64,000 bases of DNA from Rhexocercosporidium sp. MPI-PUGE-AT-0058 (Eukaryota; Ascomycota; Leotiomycetes; Helotiales): contig JAGTJL010000007.1 in NCBI GenBank assembly GCA_020746875.1, positions 1,550,001-1,614,000 on the forward strand. Direction: 5' to 3'. The notes below the pieces were generated by a model. The model was not told where the DNA came from. It ran no database searches and worked only from the letters and a program-made list of their open reading frames with translations. The translations under genes were made by a program, and so were the position numbers. Positions 58,950 through 64,000 of the stretch are shown piece by piece (position 1 is the first letter of the stretch; every line of letters starts with the position of its first letter).

Positions 58950-60660
58950 TTTCTGGCTTAATTAAGAACTAGTGCGAAAAGACGGAAAAGACTTGAGCGC
59001 AGTTTACGTTATTATATTAGCGTTTGTATTTAAAAATGTCGAAATTCGATAATTAGTTAAGCTCTTACGGATTTACTAATCACAAATGCCTAAGAACTTA
59101 TTAAATTAAAGAGACTTTAAGGATTACTTATTAAGAGAGCACTTCCGAGCCGACGCTATTAAGGAGATTATTAACTTTAAGTCGCGCAATTGCTGAAAAG
59201 TCGTTAAATATACTTTTGCTACCGAGCAACTAATTCCCTTGAAATAGATATTTCACGCTAAAGTCGATTCGTTAGGGTATTTAACCCGCTGTCGCTCCCG
59301 AGTCGTTATAAGAGGAGACTTATAGCCTGAAACGTCAATTTTATTAATATATGCAATTATTTTAGCTGCTCGCTCCTTCAGAACCGCTATAGTTATTGCA
59401 GCTCAATATGATTTAGAAATAATTCAATTTAATATAATAAATACTTTTATCAACGCTAAACGAAATGAGATAAGTGCTCGCGTACGCTGCTATTTACCGG
59501 ACGGTTTTAAATAAAACGGAAAAGTAATAAAAGTTAATCGCGCACTTTACGGATTTAAGGACTTACCGGCGTTATAATACGGTAACTTCATTTATACTTT
59601 AATAACTTTAAGGTTAATCGCTTATAAAAAAGAGCCTTATATATTTATAAACGAGTAACGTACAGTATTTGTAATATTCTATGTCGACGATATTTAGGTG
59701 CTTTATTATAGTTCGGCTTTCAAAGACGCTAAATTAATTATCGACGGCTTGAATATAATATATGAGCTTACCGGAAGAGAGTAAACGGAGTAGTTCTTAG
59801 GCGTTCGTATTATTAGAGATCGATTAGCAAAGATTATCTCTTTAATATACGATATTTATATTCAAAAGGTTATTCTTCGATTTGAATTAATAGATGGAAA
59901 TTGCTTAAATATATTATTACCTTAAGTCGAGCTATTAAAGAATTAAAAACAAGCTACTCTAGCTCAAATTAAGGAATTTCAAGAGAAGGTTGAATCAGTG
60001 CTTTATATTGCAATTATATTACGCGCAGACGTCGCTTTTATTGCTTTAAAGCTTTCTTACTTTTTAATTAATCTTTCCCGGGAGCACCTGGCTGTAATTA
60101 ACTGGATAATTCGTTACTTTTTCGGCACTCGTTTCTTAGCGATTACTTATAGCTATAAGCTGCGCGACTCTTACCTTATAATAGCATTAGATGCTTCTTT
60201 TGCGGACGATATCGAGATAAGGCGATCTTTTAATAAATATATCTTTATATTTTTTAGAAGTTTAATCCTTTAAAGAGTAGCTTTATAAGATACAATTACT
60301 ACGTTTATAATATAAGCAGAGCTTCTTAAAGTTGAGCGCACCGGCAAGGAACTTATAGCACTTTAGCGATTCTTTTAAGAATTACGCTTTAATATAAAAG
60401 CAGCTTAAATAATTTTCTATAATAATCAATAAACGATTCGGTTGATCGTTAGGGAAAATTAACGTATTTTTATTAAATTGCGCTACGTTAATATTCAGAA
60501 TATATAATTACGCCAAGAGTTTCAGAAAAGCACTTTTATAATAGAATATCTTCCTATAAGCTATATATTAGCTGACGGACTTACTAAAAACCTTTCTCGG
60601 CAGAAATTTGAAGCATTTGTTACTCTTATTAATTTAATAGATATTCGTGCTTAACTGGAG
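58950..60660 (+). pseudogene. Copia reverse transcriptase and RNase H, copy 2 (RIP-broken)
   Basis: Reverse-transcriptase pieces: IPLK.IFHAKVDSLGYLTRC with RVVIRGD (family 'KxKxxxDGxxxRxKARLVxRG'), VNRALYGFKDLPAL.Y (family 'LxKALYGLKQAPRAW'), and FYVDDI with the catalytic Asp pair near 59,680-59,695. RNase H is open at 59,998-60,273: RADVAFIALKLSYFLINLSR, EHLAVINWIIRYFFGT, ALDASFADDIEIRRSFNKYI, matching the Copia 'TRPDIAFAV...DADWAGD..TRRSTSGY' pattern. A final segment, YILADGLTKNLSRQKFEAFV, ends near 60,655. Confidence 0.85.
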
Positions 60661-61001
60661 TAACTCCTTTAAGAGACTCGCTTTAAAGTAGTTTTTTATA
60701 TATATTCTTTATTTTTCATTTGTTCTTAAAGTAATTATATAATAAGCTTACCTTTTAATTGAAGAGCTTTATTTATATTATTATATATTCTTTTATAAAA
60801 TTTTCTTTTATAAATTTCTATTTATAATTTTATCTTATTAGAGATTAACTGAACTCGGGGGTATAAATTACTGTATCTTAAAGAGTTAATTGCTCTTAAC
60901 GATTCTTTAATTTAAAAGCAAACGTAAGCTTTAATTTCTAAAATATAAAAGGATACTTAAAGAGTAAGAGATTCTTAAGCTTCAGAAAATAAAAGAGTAG
61001 C

Positions 61002-62086
61002 TTATTTATCAGAAAGTAAAAGGCCTAAAACCTCCCGAACTAGTTCGCCTAAAGTATTAATTATTATATTAACCAGCTCTTTAACGCGAGCAGCTTAAGC
61101 CTCTTGCTCAGGAGTGAGAACAACTCCACGAGCAGATATAGCTTAGAAAGCTAGAATATTAAGGCCCGGATTATAAGCGCGAGCAGCTCCGATAGCAGCC
61201 TTAGCAGCAGCAGTAGCGCGAGCAGCTTTAGCAGTAGCAGCAGCAGTAAGATAATCAGCTACTCCCTTACTATTTTTCTTAACGAAGAAAGCACCCGCAG
61301 CAGCAGTAATCTTCTCTCTAGTAATACGAGCATGAGTTACAAAAGCAGCCAGAAGCTCTTCTTCTTCTTTTAAGAGATCAACTGAATTAATTCGATTTTC
61401 TGGAAATAAAGCGAGCAACTCATTATTCTCTTTATCATCGTTATCTCTATTATTACTTCCAAATCCACTAGTAGCTCTTAAAGCAACTCTATTATTAAAA
61501 CCAGCAGTAGCAGCTCCACCAACATTATTACTCTTAAAAGCGGCACGGACCGGGATTCTCAACTGCTCTAGCTCCTAAAAAAATCAGTAATAAATTAAAA
61601 GCGAGAAAAGAGCAGCTGAATCGACTTACTTTCTTGCTAGTTTTATTTTCTAACGTATTACGATATGCGAGAAAAAGAGCCTAAGTAGCAGCGGGAGCAA
61701 CTACGTACTTGTGGCCGGACGAGTAAGCGAAGCAGCGAGCACCTTTTTTAACGGTATCGTAGCATTAACCGCTACTTTTTATTTAGAGGGCGCTATTAAT
61801 GTAACTTAGACAGATTACCATGCGAGCACCTGCTAGCTGCTTTAGAGCCCGGGGAGCAGCAGCGGCACGGCGAGGAGCGGGGGCGGGGATAAGAGCAGCC
61901 GACAGTCGTGCCTTAGCGACGACTTTCTTCTTGCTATTAATAATAGCCTTGACTTATTATAAGTCAGCGGTTGTTCTTTAATTAATTGATCTTTAATTAG
62001 TCGATCTCCGATTAGTAGATCGAAATTAATAGATCGAAAATCGAGCCACTTACCTTACTCTGGCGAGCAGATCGTCGTTTTGCTAT
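61002..62086 (-). pseudogene. Antisense three-exon gene of the Copia element, copy 2
   Basis: Lies between pol and the 3' LTR on the opposite strand. Exons are 62,054-62,086 (33 nt), 61,630-61,953 (324 nt) and 61,002-61,574 (573 nt): all multiples of three and in frame, 309 residues. Intron 1 (61,954-62,053) is 100 nt, as in copy 1; intron 2 (61,575-61,629) has GTAAGT and TTTTAG. The N-terminal half is Lys- and Ala/Pro-rich (AKARLSAALIPAPAPRRAAA), then a Cys cluster (VICL, CYDTVKKGARCFAYSSGHK), then Asn-rich and Ala-rich helical segments, including LLKEEEELLAAFVTHARITR. Stops inside are all TAA at probable Gln codons; the stop at 61,783-61,785 is CAA in copy 1 (33,011). The start is now ATA, and intron 1's acceptor is TAA. 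Unknown family, possibly zinc-binding. Confidence 0.68.
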
Positions 62087-62379
62087 GACGATTCTGGCGG
62101 AGCGCTTGGAGACACTTATAGTGTCGAAGGGAGCAGTTGATTAGTTGATTAATTAATAGATTAATTAAGTGGTAGATCGAGAGCAGTCGATCTGTGTGTT
62201 GTCGAGTTTTTATAGGTTCAGGTTTAGTAGGAAAATCGTTAGTTTATGTAATCAGGTTGTTTGCCTGATTATCGCATATAAGTGAATTTGTTTGCTTAAT
62301 TCTTTCTTATTATTTGCTCTCGCTTAATACAGCTAATTATAATAGCAGTAGCTTATTACTGTTAATTGCCTGGGGGGTA

Positions 62380-62563
62380 TGTCGTATAAGCACGGGCAGC
62401 TACTCTCTTAGTACTGCACGTGACCTAATTAAGTTTTGCTATTATAAACCGCCTTCAGGAGAATAACTATCTTCTCCTGATTCTTGGAGCTTAAAGAAGA
62501 ATAATTAATCACTTCAATTTAATTACAACTGCTCACAATGCTTTAATCCACTTTTACACCACA
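62380..62563 (+). repeat. 3' LTR of Copia copy 2
   Basis: 184 bp, TGTCGTATAAGC to TTTACACCACA, followed by target duplication ATAAC (62,564-62,568). Confidence 0.88.
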
Positions 62564-62568
62564 ATAAC

Positions 62569-64000
62569 TTAATTAATATCGTAAGTTAGCTTTTTAATAA
62601 TAGGAATGACTTCTTCTTAAATATGCCTTTTTTAATTTAATTTAAGACAAAGTACCGAACTCTTCTTAAAGACGTCGTCGATCTCTTAAGCTAAAAAATT
62701 ATCTTTATATTTTATAAGCTTAGGGCAAGCTATAAAGTTAAGCCCTTTAAATTATGCCGCTAAAGAGGGAGTTTTATTATTACTCGACTTAAGTCGAAGA
62801 CGGTCGACTTAAATAATTTATATAAATAATACTTTTTCTTTAATTAACGTGTTAATTTCCCGCTCGACTTAAAGTAAGCCTTTTATTTTAGCGTATATTT
62901 TATCGAAAGATTATATATTTTTTATATTAAAAGTATTATTATTCTTTATAAAAGTTCCGGCCTTCCGCCTTAAGTGCTTAAATAAAGCCGCCAGAAACTT
63001 TATAATTATTTATCGTTTTATAATAATTTTCTTTTATATATAAGCTCGATTAACCTTTTTAAAAGCTTAAAAAAACTATTAAAATTAAAATTTAAAAGTA
63101 TTTTTTATAATATATTTAAAGTTATTAAAAAAAAATTTAAGTTTTAAAAAGTATAATAATATTATTTAAGGTCAAACGTTCGGTATTCTTTTATAACTTT
63201 TTTAATTAACTTTTAATAAGTGCTATTAAAGAAGTCGGGGAGCTACTCGATGTTTTAACTTACTTTAAGAGTGTAATAGTTTACGACGTATTATTTCTTT
63301 TCGGCGTCGTCTATAATGCCTCGAGCCGTAAAAAGCTGCTTTAAGGTCTTAAAGAACTTAATAATATTATTCCCGTTAAAATATAAGTAATTAAAGGTGT
63401 TTAAGGTTAATATGGCTTAAGCTATTACGAAATGAGGAGGTCCTTTAGTAAAGTCCGTAATAAGTTATATAACTTAAAATATAGGCTATTAAAACGTTAT
63501 ATTATTAAAGGTAAGTTTATAATAATAATTATTTAAAGCCTTATTTATTTTATATAATATAAAGGTTTTAATAAGTTTATATTATTCTGGCGTAAGTCGT
63601 ATTAATTAAAAAGCTTAAGCGAAAGTGGCTTAAGCCTAAAGCGGTATTATATAGCTTATATTAGCGGGGTTAAGTTTCCCTTGCTTTAAAGGCAAATATA
63701 ATATAAATTGAGGGTATATAAATTAAATAAGTATTATATAAGCCGATAAAACTTAAGGGGCGGCCTAAGCTCTTATATTAAAGCTTTTTAAATGGCTACT
63801 ATTTTAATTATAATTGAATATATTTTGTCGTAAGTTGTTATCGCCGCTTTTATTTTTTTTTCTTTCTTTTATTAATAATTAAAGTATTATTTATAAGTGT
63901 TCTCGGTGGTTATAATAAGGTAAAGCTAATAATTCCAGCGATATTAAACTTCATTAAAGGTTTAATAGGCACAAAAGTAAAAGAGCTTATAAAGCCTATA
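62569..64000. other. RIP-degenerate sequence at the right edge
   Basis: The continuation of the sequence interrupted by Copia copy 2 (left half ends at 54,608). It is AT-rich with stops in all frames. I could not assign it to a family. Confidence 0.4.

Larger units (their letters stand above)
54609..62563 (+). mobile_element. Copia element, copy 2 (plus orientation, 7,955 bp)
   Basis: Two 184-bp LTRs (54,609-54,792 and 62,380-62,563), target duplication ATAAC (54,604-54,608 and 62,564-62,568), and a TGGGGGG purine tract abutting the 3' LTR. Plus-strand order: gag (about 55.0-56.4 kb, with a Cys/His segment CLCKHRFHCH near 56,115), protease (56,491-56,784), integrase (about 57.2-58.0 kb), reverse transcriptase (about 59.1-59.9 kb, FYVDDI), RNase H (59,998-60,660). 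An antisense gene fills 61,002-62,086. Same family as 32,235-40,157, inserted independently. Pol is interrupted by RIP-type stops. Confidence 0.92.
12350..64000. other. AT-rich RIP-mutated isochore of nested LTR retrotransposons
   Basis: From 12,350 to the right edge the sequence changes abruptly to very high A+T, with TpA abundant, CpA and TpG rare, and CpG retained. This fits RIP acting on CpA, as known in Pezizomycotina. Few open frames exceed 60 codons. Nearly everything identifiable is Ty3/Gypsy or Ty1/Copia sequence with stop codons where Gln or Trp codons would be. Housekeeping genes are absent. The change point coincides exactly with the start of an LTR. Confidence 0.9.

Noticed and set aside
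12350..64000. CRISPR array or tRNA/rRNA genes within the AT-rich block
   Set aside because: No regularly spaced repeats and no tRNA- or rRNA-like conserved sequence seen; the organism is a eukaryote and the repeats are explained as LTR elements.

Overview
The window comes from a filamentous ascomycete (Pezizomycotina). A Leotiomycete is plausible, but that is inference. It splits sharply at about 12,350. The left part (1-12,349) has balanced composition, short introns of 50-104 bp with CTAAC-like branch points, and conserved fungal genes. The right part (12,350-64,000) is extremely AT-rich. CpA and TpG are almost gone while CpG survives, the mark of repeat-induced point mutation (RIP), and it consists of nested, broken LTR retrotransposons.

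Gene-rich part, left to right: a possible 5' exon of a minus-strand gene; twinfilin (+, 3 exons); a mitochondrial succinate/fumarate-type carrier (-, 6 exons); a LtrA-family membrane protein pseudogene (-); an unrecognised minus-strand coding region; dihydrofolate reductase (+, 2 exons); a CBP3-type cytochrome bc1 assembly chaperone (-, 3 exons, one GC-AG intron); a SAM-dependent methyltransferase (-, 2 exons); and a broken OPT oligopeptide-transporter fragment cut by a retrotransposon LTR at 12,350. These genes do not form a pathway; they are ordinary housekeeping genes next to decaying accessory ones.

The repeat part can be taken apart by its target-site duplications. A Copia-like remnant received a Ty3/Gypsy element (family 2, 18,180-41,109, duplication AGTAG). 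That element was later split by a different Gypsy element (family 1, 23,581-31,866, duplication TATTG) and by a Copia element (32,235-40,157, duplication CGATA). A second, truncated family-2 copy lies at about 14,020-17,658 and preserves the empty target sites. A second family-1 copy begins at 12,350. Further right are a Copia fragment between 136-bp inverted repeats with a nearly unmutated solo LTR inside it (43,080-44,765), about 9.8 kb of unassigned AT-rich sequence, another full Copia element in the opposite orientation (54,609-62,563, duplication ATAAC), and about 1.4 kb of degenerate sequence.

The most unusual feature is an extra gene in these retrotransposons. Both Copia copies carry, between the end of pol and the 3' LTR and on the opposite strand, a three-exon gene of about 310 codons with two recognisable introns and a cysteine cluster. 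The family-1 Gypsy element carries an unrelated antisense coding region in the same place, with C-x2-C motifs and a TATA box.
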